Counted from the first letter of the stretch, positions 17,244-26,925 are shown. The stretch is DNA of 64,000 bases from Deltaproteobacteria bacterium (GCA_002747175.1 PDTK01000032.1:17232-81231), one strand, 5' to 3'. Made by a program: numbers and translations. The notes: generated by a model not told the origin, from the letters alone.

Positions 17244-17272
17244 GGCATTTCAAATTTGAGATCTGAAATGCC
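17244..17272. other. Hairpin after acyl-CoA dehydrogenase
   Basis: GGCATTTCA and TGAAATGCC form a 9-bp stem 2 bases after the stop, followed by GCTTCTTT. It may be a partial terminator or processing site that lowers read-through into icmF. The following 200 bases before icmF have no convincing gene. Confidence 0.5.
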
Positions 17273-17483
17273 GCTTCTTTCCGGAAGGCCCCCTGCCTGT
17301 CGTCTCCAAAACGCCTTCCGGGGTACCCATCAACAACGCTTCGTTGATGCTGCGGCCTGAGCCCAGGGCACGCCCCACAATGCCGCTTTCATCTATGTCC
17401 GCCGGGCAATCACCGGCTTGGAGCGGACACGGGAAGGCCACTGGCCCGGCGGCCGGCAACCAAGATCAGCCACAGGAGGACGC

Positions 17484-20400
17484 ATGAACGACACAATTCA
17501 GACATACCGACCCCAAAACAACATCCGGGTCGTCACCGCCACATCGCTGTTTGACGGCCACGATGCCTCCATCAATATTTTCCGTCGCATTTTGCAGCGC
17601 ACCGGGGTGGAGGTAATCCATCTGGGTCATAATCGTGCGGTCAAAGAGATCGTGGATGCAGCCATCCAGGAAGACGTCCAGGGTATCGCCATATCCAGCT
17701 ACCAGGGTGGCCACATCGAATTTTTCAGGTACATGATCGATCTGCTCAAAGAGGACGGCGCCCCCCATATCAAGGTTTTCGGCGGTGGCGGCGGCGTTAT
17801 CGTTCCCGAAGAAATCAGGGCGTTGGAAGCCTATGGTGTGGCCAAAATATATTCGCCCGAAGACGGCACCCGCATGGGTTTGCAGGGCATTATCAACCAC
17901 ATGGTCGAAACCATGGATTTCTCCCGTGCCGATCAGGCTGCCCTGGGTCTCTCAGACCTGACCCCGGACAACAAACTGCGCATAGCCAACATCATCACTT
18001 CCCTGGAGCAGGCCAAGGCCAAAAAAAACGGATACCTGGCCGAATTCCGCCAGGAACTCAAAAAAAAAATCGGGGACCGCAAGGTGCCGGTCATCGGTAT
18101 CACCGGTACCGGCGGCGCAGGGAAATCATCCCTGACCGACGAACTGATCCTGCGCCTGCTCCATGATCTCAAGGATATCCGCATCGCCATCATCAGCGCG
18201 GATCCATCCCGCCGCAAGACCGGTGGGGCTCTCCTGGGCGACCGCATCCGCATGAACGCCATCGGCAGCCCCCGGGTATACATGCGCTCCATCGCCACCC
18301 GGCGCTCCCACACGGAGATTCCCGAGGCCATGGGCGAGGTGTTGAATGTGGCCAAGGCCGCTGGCTACGACCTGGTTATCGCCGAGACGGCCGGTATCGG
18401 CCAGGGAGATTCGCATATTATCGATCTGGTGGACGTGGCCGTGTACGTCATGACCAGCGATTTCGGGGCGGCATCACAGCTGGAAAAAATCGATATGCTG
18501 GATTTCGCCGATCTGGTGGTGGTCAACAAGTTCGAAAAGCGCGGCGGCGAAGATGCCGTGCGTGACGTTCGCAAGCAGGTGCAGCGCAACCGGGAGGTTT
18601 TCGACAAGATGCCGGAGGATATGCCGGTTTACGGTACCATCGCCTCCAAATTCAACGACGATGGGGTCACCGCCTTGTACCATGCACTGCTGGACACCAT
18701 CGGGGAAAAAACCGGAGTCGTTTTCGAATCTAGCCTGCCGCGGAGCGACACCAAGCAGTCCACTTCCAAAACCATCATCATTCCACCGGAACGCACGCGT
18801 TATCTGTCCGAGATCGCAGAAACGGTGAGAAATTATCACCGCGAGACCCAAAATCAGGCCGATGCCATGCGACGGGTCTGGCACCTGGAGGAAACGGCCA
18901 AAAGGGTGGGCGGCAGCGATCTCGCCAATGATGCGGCCGAATTGCTGGACCGCCTCAAGAACGAAATCGCAACGGCACGGGAAGCCCTGGACGACGAGAC
19001 CGAAAAACTGGTCACCCAATGGGAAAAAACCAAGGCGGATTATTCGGGCGACGAACTGGTTTACACGGTGCGCGGCAGAAAGATTCGTGTACCGCTATAT
19101 TCCGAGTCCCTCGCCCACCAGAAAATCCCCAAGATATCCCTGCCGCGTTATTCGGATCCCGGGGAAATTTACAATTGGATGCGCAGAGAGAATCTGCCGG
19201 GTTTCTTTCCCTTTACCGCCGGTGTTTTTCCCATGAAACGGGTGGGTGAGGACCCCACACGCATGTTCGCCGGTGAGGGCGATCCGGCCCGCACCAACGA
19301 ACGATTCAAACTGCTGTCCGCCAACAGTGATGCCAAACGCTTGTCCACAGCCTTCGATTCGGTGACCCTTTACGGCTACGATCCGGATCGGCGACCGGAT
19401 ATTTACGGCAAAGTGGGCAATTCTGGTGTGAGCGTCTGCTCTCTGGACGATGTCAAGGTGCTATACGGCGGTTTCGAGCTGTGCGCCCCCACCACCTCGG
19501 TCTCCATGACCATCAACGGACCGGCGCCCATCATGCTGGCCATGTTCCTCAACGCGGCCGTCGACCAGCAGGTGGATAAATATGCTGCGGAGAAGGGCCG
19601 CCGGCCGTCTGCGGATGAATATGAAAACATCAAAACCATGGTATTGGAGAATGTGCGCGGTACCGTGCAGGCCGATATCCTCAAGGAGGACCAGGGTCAG
19701 AATACCTGCATTTTCTCGATCGATTTCGCCCTGAGAATGATGGGCGATATCCAGGAATACTTCATCGAAAAAAATGTTCGCAATTTCTACTCGGTGTCCA
19801 TCTCCGGGTACCACATTGCCGAGGCCGGCGCCAATCCCATCAGTCAACTGGCCTTCACACTGGCCAACGGATTTACCTATCTGGAATACTACCTGTCCAG
19901 GGGTATGCCCCTGGACAGCTTCGCCCCCAATCTGTCCTTCTTTTTTTCCAACGGCATGGATCCGGAATATACGGTGATTGGCCGGGTGGCCCGCCGCATC
20001 TGGGCCATTGCCCTGCGTGAAAAATACGGCGCTTCGGTGCGCAGCCAGATGCTGAAATATCATGTGCAGACCTCGGGCCGCAGCCTGCACAGCCAGGACA
20101 TCCAGTTCAACGACATTCGTACCACCTTGCAGGCTTTGTGTGCCATTTACGACAACGCCCAGAGCCTGCATACCAATGCCTTCGATGAGGCCATTACCAC
20201 GCCCACGGAGGAATCGGTGCGCCGGGCACTGGCCATTCAGTTGATCATCAACCGTGAATGGGGACTGGCCAAAAACGAGAACCCCTACCAAGGCAGCTTC
20301 ATCGTCGACGACCTCACCGATTTGGTCGAAGCTGCCGTACTCATGGAATACGACAGACTCACCAGCCGCGGCGGCGTACTGGGTGCCATGGAAACTGGCT

Positions 20401-20771
20401 ACCAGCGCAGCAAAATCCAGGAAGAGTCCATGTATTATGAGACACTGAAACATACCGGTGAGTATCCCATCGTGGGCGTCAACACCTTCCGGGATCCGCA
20501 CACCGAAAGCGACGTGATGACCGAAGGGGCATCGTGTATCGACCTGGCCCGTGCCACCACCGAGGAAAAGGAGTCCCAGCTCAATCGCCTGGAGGCTTTC
20601 CACCAGCGCAACCGGGACCACTCCGCCGATGCCCTGGCAAAATTGCAGAAAGTGGCGCTTTCAGGCGGAAATATTTTTGCAGAGTTGATGGAAACCGTTA
20701 AAACCTGTAGCTTGGGACAGATTACGGGTGCTTTGTATGATGTGGGGGGGCAATACAGGCGAAATATGTAA
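17484..20771 (+). CDS. icmF: Fused isobutyryl-CoA mutase IcmF
   Basis: Adenosylcobalamin enzyme that interconverts isobutyryl-CoA and butyryl-CoA, carrying its own G-protein chaperone. The start at 17484 follows AGGAGG and gives 1095 residues, the usual IcmF size. Domains in order: B12-binding (about 12-145, base-off signature DGHDAS with [11 protein letters not shown]), a MeaB-like GTPase (about 200-420, P-loop GTGGAGKSS near 205-215, [12 protein letters not shown]), a linker, and the mutase barrel (about 540-1095: [53 protein letters not shown]). Related enzymes can act on isovaleryl- or pivalyl-CoA, so specificity is inferred. It sits between the acyl-CoA dehydrogenase and the thiolase. 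Confidence 0.93.
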   Translation: MNDTIQTYRPQNNIRVVTATSLFDGHDASINIFRRILQRTGVEVIHLGHNRAVKEIVDAAIQEDVQGIAISSYQGGHIEFFRYMIDLLKEDGAPHIKVFGGGGGVIVPEEIRALEAYGVAKIYSPEDGTRMGLQGIINHMVETMDFSRADQAALGLSDLTPDNKLRIANIITSLEQAKAKKNGYLAEFRQELKKKIGDRKVPVIGITGTGGAGKSSLTDELILRLLHDLKDIRIAIISADPSRRKTGGALLGDRIRMNAIGSPRVYMRSIATRRSHTEIPEAMGEVLNVAKAAGYDLVIAETAGIGQGDSHIIDLVDVAVYVMTSDFGAASQLEKIDMLDFADLVVVNKFEKRGGEDAVRDVRKQVQRNREVFDKMPEDMPVYGTIASKFNDDGVTALYHALLDTIGEKTGVVFESSLPRSDTKQSTSKTIIIPPERTRYLSEIAETVRNYHRETQNQADAMRRVWHLEETAKRVGGSDLANDAAELLDRLKNEIATAREALDDETEKLVTQWEKTKADYSGDELVYTVRGRKIRVPLYSESLAHQKIPKISLPRYSDPGEIYNWMRRENLPGFFPFTAGVFPMKRVGEDPTRMFAGEGDPARTNERFKLLSANSDAKRLSTAFDSVTLYGYDPDRRPDIYGKVGNSGVSVCSLDDVKVLYGGFELCAPTTSVSMTINGPAPIMLAMFLNAAVDQQVDKYAAEKGRRPSADEYENIKTMVLENVRGTVQADILKEDQGQNTCIFSIDFALRMMGDIQEYFIEKNVRNFYSVSISGYHIAEAGANPISQLAFTLANGFTYLEYYLSRGMPLDSFAPNLSFFFSNGMDPEYTVIGRVARRIWAIALREKYGASVRSQMLKYHVQTSGRSLHSQDIQFNDIRTTLQALCAIYDNAQSLHTNAFDEAITTPTEESVRRALAIQLIINREWGLAKNENPYQGSFIVDDLTDLVEAAVLMEYDRLTSRGGVLGAMETGYQRSKIQEESMYYETLKHTGEYPIVGVNTFRDPHTESDVMTEGASCIDLARATTEEKESQLNRLEAFHQRNRDHSADALAKLQKVALSGGNIFAELMETVKTCSLGQITGALYDVGGQYRRNM

Positions 20772-20842
20772 AATTGTTGACCCTGCCGCCCTGATTCTTG
20801 GATTCTCATACCTTGAAATTCTTTATTCACCAGGAGGCAAAC

Positions 20843-22018
20843 ATGCAAGAAGCAGTTATCGTCAGCGCCGTAAGAACACCCCTGGGCAGTTTCAACGGGA
20901 GCCTGGCCGGTATCGGTGCGACGGATCTGGGCGCTATCGTCATCGAGGAAGCCATCCGGCGGGCCGGTATCGAAAAAAAACAAGTCAACGAAGTGGTCAT
21001 GGGGCAGGTGCTCCCCTGCGGCTACGGCCAGAATCCGGCCAAACAGGCGGCCGTCAAAGCCGGCATGCCCTGGGAGGCGGAATGCATTACGGTGAACAAG
21101 GTATGCGGTTCAGCCCTCAAAACCGTCATGCTGGCAGCCCAGGCCATCCAAGTGGGCGATGCCGATGTGGTCGTGGCCGGTGGTATGGAGAATATGAGCA
21201 TGGCGCCCTACTACCTGGAAAAGGCGCGTTGGGGCTACCGCATGGGACCCGGCCAGCTCCAGGACTCAATGATCCATGACGGCTTGTGGGATATCGTCAA
21301 CGATTTTCACATGGGCATATCCAACGAGTTGTGCTCCGAGCGCTATGCGATCAGTCGGGAAGACCAGGACCGCTACGCTGCCGAATCCTACCGACGAACC
21401 CTGTCCGCGATCGAGAGCGGGCGTTTCGACGAACAGATCGTTCCCGTATCCATTCCCCAGCGCAAAGGTGCCCCCAAGATTTTCGACAAAGATGAATGCC
21501 CTCGGAACACACCCTACGAAACCCTTGCCAAAATGCGGCCGGCCTTCAAAAAAAATGGCGTCGGCACCGCCGGTAACGCCTCCATCATCAGCGACGGTGC
21601 TGCCGCCGTGGTGGTGATGTCCCGGGAAAAGGCCGAGGCCCTGGGCTGTAAGGTGATGGCCACCATCGGGGCCCAGGCCTCCTGCGGCATCGACATGAAA
21701 TATGTACTGGTGGCGCCGATTTGGGCCATTCCCAAATGCCTGGAGAAAGAAGGCATCGGCATCGACGATGTGGATCTGTACGAAATCAATGAAGCCTTTT
21801 CCGGATCCACCGTTTCCGTAATGAAAGAATTGGGGCTCACCGCAGAAAAAACCAATACCAACGGCGGCAGCGTGGCCATCGGCCATCCAATTGGTGCCAG
21901 CGGGTGCCGGGTACTGGTAACCTTGCTATATGAAATGATCCGCCAGGACAAAAAAACCGGTTTGGCATCGCTCTGCCTGGGCGGGGGGGAAGCAGTGGCC
22001 ATGCTCGTCAAACGTTGA
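20843..22018 (+). CDS. Acetyl-CoA acetyltransferase (thiolase)
   Basis: 391-residue thiolase that cleaves acetoacetyl-CoA or another 3-ketoacyl-CoA to acetyl-CoA in the catabolic direction. The start at 20843 is set by AGGAGG 5 bases upstream. The active-site Cys lies in NKVCGSALKTVMLA (about 89), the His in NGGSVAIGHPIGASG and the second Cys in SLCLGGGEA. YLEKARWGYRMG corresponds to the loop domain. It begins 71 bases after icmF and is followed by the 3-hydroxyacyl-CoA dehydrogenase, consistent with the last step of butyryl-CoA oxidation. Confidence 0.92.
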   Translation: MQEAVIVSAVRTPLGSFNGSLAGIGATDLGAIVIEEAIRRAGIEKKQVNEVVMGQVLPCGYGQNPAKQAAVKAGMPWEAECITVNKVCGSALKTVMLAAQAIQVGDADVVVAGGMENMSMAPYYLEKARWGYRMGPGQLQDSMIHDGLWDIVNDFHMGISNELCSERYAISREDQDRYAAESYRRTLSAIESGRFDEQIVPVSIPQRKGAPKIFDKDECPRNTPYETLAKMRPAFKKNGVGTAGNASIISDGAAAVVVMSREKAEALGCKVMATIGAQASCGIDMKYVLVAPIWAIPKCLEKEGIGIDDVDLYEINEAFSGSTVSVMKELGLTAEKTNTNGGSVAIGHPIGASGCRVLVTLLYEMIRQDKKTGLASLCLGGGEAVAMLVKR

Positions 22019-22079
22019 CCATCGATGGCGATCAGAACCGGTCGTTCAAAGCTGTCAACCCCATGGTTACATAAAAAAG

Positions 22080-22157
22080 GGATCGCAGTAAAGTGCTGCG
22101 ACTTCACCTCTGGCGCCTTGGCTCTGAGGGCCTCCGGATTTTGCAACGCTGGGGTTA
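22080..22157. repeat. Repeat C copy 3 (reverse orientation)
   Basis: On the reverse strand it reads GTTGCAAAATCCGGAGG, then CAGAGCCAAGG and GCACTTTACTGCGATCCC, matching the core of family C. It lies inside the beta-oxidation cluster, between thiolase and hbd, and is preceded by the ATGCAACCATGGGG-type motif in reverse. Confidence 0.7.
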
Positions 22158-22205
22158 AATGAAAGAGAAACCAACGGGCTAAAAAACAAAGAAATGGAGT
22201 GAAAA

Positions 22206-23054
22206 ATGGAAATCAAGACCTTCGGCGTGATTGGAAGTGGACAGATGGGCAACGGCATTGCCCAGGTGGCGGCCACCGCCGGCCTCAACGTGATCATGAG
22301 TGACATCAAAATCGAATTGGCCGAAAAGGGACTGGCCAATATCACCAAAATTCTCACCAAAAATATGGACAAAGGCAAAATCAGCGCCGAAGACAAGGAT
22401 GCCATCCTGGGGCGCATCAAGATCACTGCCAATATTCAGGACATGGCCGATGCAGACTTCGTGGTCGAAGCCGCCACGGAAAACGAAACCATTAAATTCC
22501 AAATCTTCAAAGATTTGAACGAAATCTGCAAACCAGAAGTGATCCTTTCCACCAATACCTCATCGATTCCCATCGGCCGCATCGCCGCCCAAACGAGCCG
22601 GCCGGAAAAGGTCATTGGTATGCACTTCATGAACCCGGTTCCGGTGATGAAGCTGGTAGAGGTAATCCGCGGCCTGGCTACCTCCGATGAAACCTTCCAG
22701 ACCACCTGGGATTTGTCTGAAAAATTCGGCAAAACACCGGCCCTGGCCAACGATTTCCCCGGATTCATCGCCAACCGAATCCTCTTGCCCATGATCAACG
22801 AGGCCGTTTACGCCCTCTATCATGGAGTTGGAACCCGCGAAGATATCGACACGGTCATGAAGCTGGGCATGAATCATCCCATGGGCCCTCTGGCTTTGGC
22901 CGACCTGATCGGCCTGGATACCTGCCTGGCCATCATGGAGACCCTTTACAACGGTTTCAAGGATTCCAAATACCGGCCCTGTCCGCTGTTGAGAAAATAT
23001 GTGGAAGCCGGATGGCTGGGGCGCAAGACCGGCCGCGGATTTTACGCGTATTGA
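22206..23054 (+). CDS. hbd: 3-hydroxybutyryl-CoA dehydrogenase
   Basis: 282-residue NAD(P)-dependent enzyme oxidising 3-hydroxyacyl-CoA to 3-ketoacyl-CoA; cytosolic. The Rossmann signature is GSGQMGNGIAQVAATAG (about 9-25), followed by STNTSSIPI, GMHFMNPVPVMKLVEVIRG with the catalytic His, and the C-terminal dimer domain with DFPGFIANR and GMNHPMGPLALADLIGLD. The short single-domain length fits the Hbd/PaaH type rather than a FadB-like multifunctional protein. GGAG lies 7 bases before the ATG. It sits directly upstream of the ACT protein (14 bases). Confidence 0.93.
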   Translation: MEIKTFGVIGSGQMGNGIAQVAATAGLNVIMSDIKIELAEKGLANITKILTKNMDKGKISAEDKDAILGRIKITANIQDMADADFVVEAATENETIKFQIFKDLNEICKPEVILSTNTSSIPIGRIAAQTSRPEKVIGMHFMNPVPVMKLVEVIRGLATSDETFQTTWDLSEKFGKTPALANDFPGFIANRILLPMINEAVYALYHGVGTREDIDTVMKLGMNHPMGPLALADLIGLDTCLAIMETLYNGFKDSKYRPCPLLRKYVEAGWLGRKTGRGFYAY

Positions 23055-23068
23055 ACAGGAGGAAAGCC

Positions 23069-23572
23069 ATGGTCAGAACCGAGATTTCATTGTTTTTGAA
23101 AAACGAGCCCGGAGAACTGGGCCGGCTGGCCACATTGATGGGCGAGGCCGGTATCAACATCGATGCCTTGACCATCCAGGACGCCTCCGCCTACGTATTG
23201 GAATTATTCAGAGCCCGGGGAAAAGCCCTCAAACGAATCGCCTCGGCGGCCAGCTACAATTCCATGCGCAAGGACTCGGCACAGTTCGCTTTGATACGGC
23301 TACTGGCTGAGGACGGCAAAACCAACGCTGCCATCGACCTGCTTTCCCAGAACAAATACGTCTTTGACATTTTACCGGTCATCGCGGTCAAGTTGAACAA
23401 CGATCCTGGTGAACTGGCCAGACTTTCTTCCCGGTTCGGGGAGGAAGGTGTCAATATCAATTACGTTTATGGGTCCGTCGCCGGTCCAGATGCCAAGTGC
23501 CTGTTTGTCTTCTGCCCGGAGAATATCGACCTGGCGGCAAGTTTCTTTTCCGAAGAGCATTACGGGCAATAA
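23069..23572 (+). CDS. Tandem ACT-domain protein
   Basis: 167 residues made of two ACT domains (about 4-75 and 88-160: EISLFLKNEPGELGRLATLM, and VKLNNDPGELARLSSRFGEE). ACT domains bind small ligands, usually amino acids, and regulate enzymes. AGGAGG precedes the ATG at 23069. It is the last gene of the acyl-CoA cluster. Proteins of this size beside phenylacetate-CoA ligase or branched-chain genes are known, so a sensor of branched-chain amino acids, the source of isobutyryl-CoA, is possible but unproven. Confidence 0.85.
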   Translation: MVRTEISLFLKNEPGELGRLATLMGEAGINIDALTIQDASAYVLELFRARGKALKRIASAASYNSMRKDSAQFALIRLLAEDGKTNAAIDLLSQNKYVFDILPVIAVKLNNDPGELARLSSRFGEEGVNINYVYGSVAGPDAKCLFVFCPENIDLAASFFSEEHYGQ

Positions 23573-23654
23573 ACCAGTGAAACACCGCTTCACAGTTAGC
23601 AACAAATCTATAAAAAAAAAGGGACCAGGCATTAATGGCGAACGGCTTGTCTTG

Positions 23655-23736
23655 ATGCCTTACACCCTATTTTCTGTCAAAAAAAACAAGAAAATGGATG
23701 GGGTACATAGGCTGTGGGTTTCCCGCCTTAGCTGCA
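23655..23736. repeat. Repeat D copy 1 (T-rich module, reverse)
   Basis: Reverse strand reads CATTTTCTTGTTTTTTTTGA, then CAGAAAATAGGGTGTAAGGC. The same module recurs at 25055-25106 and 32571-32605. ACATAGGCTGTGGGTTTCCC to its right matches the second half of copies 5 and 6. The rest of the 327-bp gap before the PhnD-like gene shows nothing clear. Confidence 0.65.
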
Positions 23737-23899
23737 ATTAAAAGTTAAGTATTCATCCATCTCGCCGATAAATATAGAATCAATAGCCAGGCCGCTTCTG
23801 GACAACAACAATGGCTCGAGCCGTATCACAATTGTTCATCCGGCAGCGTTTCATCATGTAAGGAAGGGAGAACAACATCATCATATGGAGGGATTGGAA

Positions 23900-24784
23900 A
23901 TGGGAAAACGATCACGTGTCATCATCTGGGCAGGACTATTGATCGCCATGGCAGGTCTGTTTGCACCGCCCGCGGCACAAGCGGAGATAAAATTCGGCGT
24001 GCTGGCCAAACGGGGTATTGCCAAGGCCAATGAACAGTGGGGCCCCACCACGGAGTATCTCTCCAAAAAACTGTCCACAAAATGTACCCTGGTTCCATTG
24101 AAATTCGTCGAAATCGAGCCGGCACTGAAAAACGGTGAGATTCATTTTCTCCTTGCCAATTCTGCCTTTTATGCGCGTTTTAAAGACAAGTATAATCTGA
24201 AGGCGATCAACACCATGATCAACCGGAAAAAAAACATTGCCCTAAAAGAATTCGGCGGGGTATTGTTCGTTCGTAAAGACAGTCCCATTCGCTCGATCAA
24301 ACAAATCAAGGGCAAGCGATTCATGTGTGTCAAGTACTCGTCCTTCGGCGGTGCTCAGATGGCCTGGCGTCTTCTTTTGGAGCATGGCGTCAACCCCAAG
24401 ACGGATTGCAAAGCCTTCCAACAGGGGGGCACCCACGACAATGTGGTGCTGGCGGTAAGAGACAGAAATACCGATGTGGGTACCGTAAGATCAGACACTT
24501 TGGAACGGATGGCATCGGAAAACCTTATCCGGATGCAGGATTTCAGAATTATCAATCAGGCGGATGACAGCTATCCGTTCGTTCACAGCACCCGCCTCTA
24601 TCCGGAATGGCCTTTGGCTTCATGTGGGACAACCGACCCAAAATTGGCCAGAAAAGTTGCCAAGGCATTGTTTTTGTTAAAATTTACGCATCCTGCCATG
24701 ACCGCTTCGAAAGTGTATAAGTGGACCTATCCATCCAATTACGCGGAAGTTACCGATTGCCTGCGTATCATCGGCATCCTCTGA
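23900..24784 (+). CDS. PhnD-like periplasmic substrate-binding protein
   Basis: 294 residues: a cleavable signal peptide (about 1-28, ending AAQA) followed by a phosphate/phosphite/phosphonate-type binding fold. KFGVLAKRGIAKANEQWGPT, FLLANSAFYARFKDKYNLK and QGGTHDNVVLAVRDRNTDVG follow the PhnD pattern. The start at 23900 is supported by GGAGG 8 bases upstream. No permease or ATPase gene is adjacent. In Desulfobacterota such domains often stand as the sensing part of signalling proteins, so this may be an orphan sensor or the remains of one rather than an importer subunit. The ligand is unknown. Confidence 0.8.
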   Translation: MGKRSRVIIWAGLLIAMAGLFAPPAAQAEIKFGVLAKRGIAKANEQWGPTTEYLSKKLSTKCTLVPLKFVEIEPALKNGEIHFLLANSAFYARFKDKYNLKAINTMINRKKNIALKEFGGVLFVRKDSPIRSIKQIKGKRFMCVKYSSFGGAQMAWRLLLEHGVNPKTDCKAFQQGGTHDNVVLAVRDRNTDVGTVRSDTLERMASENLIRMQDFRIINQADDSYPFVHSTRLYPEWPLASCGTTDPKLARKVAKALFLLKFTHPAMTASKVYKWTYPSNYAEVTDCLRIIGIL

Positions 24785-24942
24785 AGCTTCCAGAGCCATC
24801 ATCACTTGCGGCAATCGCCATGCCTGCAAGGCTGTAATGATGAAGGAGACTGCATGCAAGCAGCTTACTATGAATCGTTCGAAATAAAAACAATCCCTCG
24901 CACCGTGGAATAGCTCAAAGAGAGGAACAACCAATTCGAATA

Positions 24943-24966
24943 AATTGGCCATTTCTGGATAGGCAC
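24943..24966. repeat. Repeat B copy 3 (partial)
   Basis: AATTGGCCATTTCTGGATAGGCAC keeps the centre and right arm of family B. It abuts repeat D copy 2. Confidence 0.5.
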
Positions 24967-24967
24967 T

Positions 24968-25106
24968 AAGGCGGGAAACCCGCAACCCAATAGAAGACTT
25001 AGTGCTGAGTGCTAAGTGCTGAGGACTGAGTGTTGAGGCAGGAAACCCGTAAACCATATACCCCCATTTTCTTGTTTTTTTTCACAGAAACTGAGGTGTA
25101 AGGCAC
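24968..25106. repeat. Repeat D copy 2 with heptanucleotide iterations
   Basis: Contains five 7-base units at 25001-25035 (AGTGCTG, AGTGCTA, AGTGCTG, AGGACTG, AGTGTTG), then the T-rich module CCATTTTCTTGTTTTTTTTC and CTGAGGTGTAAGGC. It ends at the stop of rocB. The 24785-25105 gap holds nothing else recognisable. Confidence 0.7.
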
Positions 25107-26683
25107 TAACAAGCCTTGCCATAACCGCGAATCACATGATCGATCAGCATCGGGGTACGGTGGGCGAGGTCTTCGATGAAGACCCGCTCCGATGGCAGAT
25201 GCAGGTCTTTTCCCCAGGGACCGATGTTAATGCAGTTCATGGATATCTTTTTGATCTCGTCGAAGGGGATGCTGTAAGTGCGGCCCCATCCCATCATGTG
25301 GTCCATGGCCTGGTCGTCACCTGCGGCCATGGCATAACTCAGATCTGAAATACCCGTAAAGTAGGCCCGGTTGATGTAGGCCTGACCCCATTTTTCGCTG
25401 GCATAAGCTTGAACGCGACGTGTCAGCCGCTCCGGTCGGGGATTGGTGACACCGGGATAGTAGGTCGGTCTAAAGGCCACCATCACCGCCGGTTCGCCCG
25501 GATACAAAGCTGCCAGGGTTTTACCGATATCCGTAAAATCCCGGATCTTGTCGTTTCCTGACAACCGCTTCAGTTCGCCGTATGTGATGACCTGGGGCTG
25601 CTGCCGGCCTTCTGTTTTATATCGGCCTGTTTTTTTGCCGAATCGTCTGCATTCGGCATCGACCTGATCCAGATAGGCCCCCAGTTCTTCCCGGCAAATC
25701 CGTATCATGAGATCCATGACCTGTTCCGGCCGGGTGTCGAAATTGAGGATGTTGAGCTGGCCGTAGCAGCCCTCCGGAAAAGAGGCATCGTACTGCTTCT
25801 TGACGTCGCGCAGGTATACCCAGGTGGGCGGGATGCTGATCTGGCCGGCACGCTCGTCCACGAAGTCGGCGGACAGGTCCGTCCGGGAAACGATGCGTGC
25901 CATGACGCCGTTGGGATTGACGCCTTCCAGTACCCTGCCCACATGGGTCATCACGCCTTTGACATATACGAAAAGATTGAGCTTGGCGATGGAACCCTGG
26001 TAGATCACACCCGTTTCCGGCGTCGTGCGGTGATGGGGTTCACTGTTGATCATCAGTTCATAGGCCAGACCATACCGGTCCTTGAGATGGGCCAGCAAGG
26101 ATACGGCCGAGCGCATACCCGCAGACAGGTTCTCCTCATCCGGAAGGGCCAGCAGCACCAGGGTCGGCATGCGGTTCAGAGATTCCGGCGGCAGTTGTGC
26201 ATATGCCTTGAACAGGGCCAGTTGTATGGCACCGCCGCCCTTCATGTCGGCCGTGCCCCTGCCGAACAGCCATTGACCGGACTGCAAATCGTGGCGGGCC
26301 GAGTTGTCCAGCAACCTCTGATTTTTCTGAAATTCGGCTTCCAGTTTTTTCGGATCCAGGGCCAGGGGCTGCAACTCAGCGTAATTGTCAGTTACCACCA
26401 CATCGCTGTGATGGGCAAGCACCACCGTCGTCGGTGAGCCCCCCTGAATCATGGCCCAACTCACCCGGCGTTTCAATGCGTCGGACGCAATCTCCCAGGA
26501 CCCCAGGAAATCCGGGTGATCGGTAAAGTAGGGCAGCACGGATAGCTGCTGCCTGAAAAAGTTCGCTACCAGCGTCTCCCCGGTGCTATTGGTGAAGCTG
26601 GGCACCCGGCAGTAGTCATACAATATTTCCATGATGCTTGCCGACAGCGTCTGGGGGGCCAGGTTGTTTTTATCAACGGTCAT
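25106..26683 (-). CDS. rocB: RocB-like M20-family peptidase/amidohydrolase
   Basis: 525 residues from the ATG at 26683 (MTVDKNNLAPQ). It belongs to the M20 metallopeptidase superfamily and resembles RocB, a protein linked to arginine use in Bacillus whose reaction is not well defined. Visible marks are the metal-site VLAHHSDVV, FGRGTADMKGGGAIQ and LLALPDEENLSAGMRSA, the insert domain, and RPTYYPGVTNPRP. The tracked 27091 start is rejected because it overlaps plsY in another frame; the frame does stay open through the 240-bp gap without a stop, discussed in findings. The ribosome site is weak (AGAGAG). Confidence 0.8.
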   Translation of the reverse strand: MTVDKNNLAPQTLSASIMEILYDYCRVPSFTNSTGETLVANFFRQQLSVLPYFTDHPDFLGSWEIASDALKRRVSWAMIQGGSPTTVVLAHHSDVVVTDNYAELQPLALDPKKLEAEFQKNQRLLDNSARHDLQSGQWLFGRGTADMKGGGAIQLALFKAYAQLPPESLNRMPTLVLLALPDEENLSAGMRSAVSLLAHLKDRYGLAYELMINSEPHHRTTPETGVIYQGSIAKLNLFVYVKGVMTHVGRVLEGVNPNGVMARIVSRTDLSADFVDERAGQISIPPTWVYLRDVKKQYDASFPEGCYGQLNILNFDTRPEQVMDLMIRICREELGAYLDQVDAECRRFGKKTGRYKTEGRQQPQVITYGELKRLSGNDKIRDFTDIGKTLAALYPGEPAVMVAFRPTYYPGVTNPRPERLTRRVQAYASEKWGQAYINRAYFTGISDLSYAMAAGDDQAMDHMMGWGRTYSIPFDEIKKISMNCINIGPWGKDLHLPSERVFIEDLAHRTPMLIDHVIRGYGKAC

Positions 26684-26925
26684 TGGGGTCTCTCTGTTAT
26701 GGACAGGGTTGATATGATGTAACTCAATCCATGACGGGTTTTCCGACCAGAGTGCAGCCACATTGGTATCCATGCCCGAACCGGCCGGTGTACCCATCAC
26801 CAGCAGGTGCTTGCCGTCGGCCGAGAAGACGCAACCCTTGCGGATGGTGACGCCAGGGTGTCGGCCATCGCCTTGGGCTGTGTCATCAGGTGGCTTCTGC
26901 GATCCCTTTGATGCAGCGCTGCACC
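26684..26925 (-). other. Open gap between plsY and rocB, possible decayed ORF
   Basis: In the rocB frame this stretch has no stop and coding-like composition (RKGCVFSADGKHLLVMGTPA). A different frame starts with ATG overlapping the plsY stop (MGKVQRCIKGIAEAT) and stops after 15 codons. The two could be halves of one small frameshifted gene, or the frame could be a true extension of rocB. I do not recognise either part. Confidence 0.35.

Noticed and set aside
16028-17248. Tracked 406-residue minus-strand ORF opposite the acyl-CoA dehydrogenase.
   Set aside because: It is an antisense shadow with His/Gly/Phe-rich composition typical of the complement of a GC-biased gene.
17430-17470. Possible cobalamin riboswitch before icmF (GGGAAGGCCACTGG resembles two conserved riboswitch boxes).
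   Set aside because: The two boxes are in the wrong order and overlap, and no other conserved riboswitch segment (such as the AGTCAGGAGACCTGCC B12 box) is found in the 240-bp gap.
24997-25040. Heptad iterations considered as a CRISPR-like array.
   Set aside because: The units are 7 bases long and contiguous without spacers, and no cas gene is present in the window.
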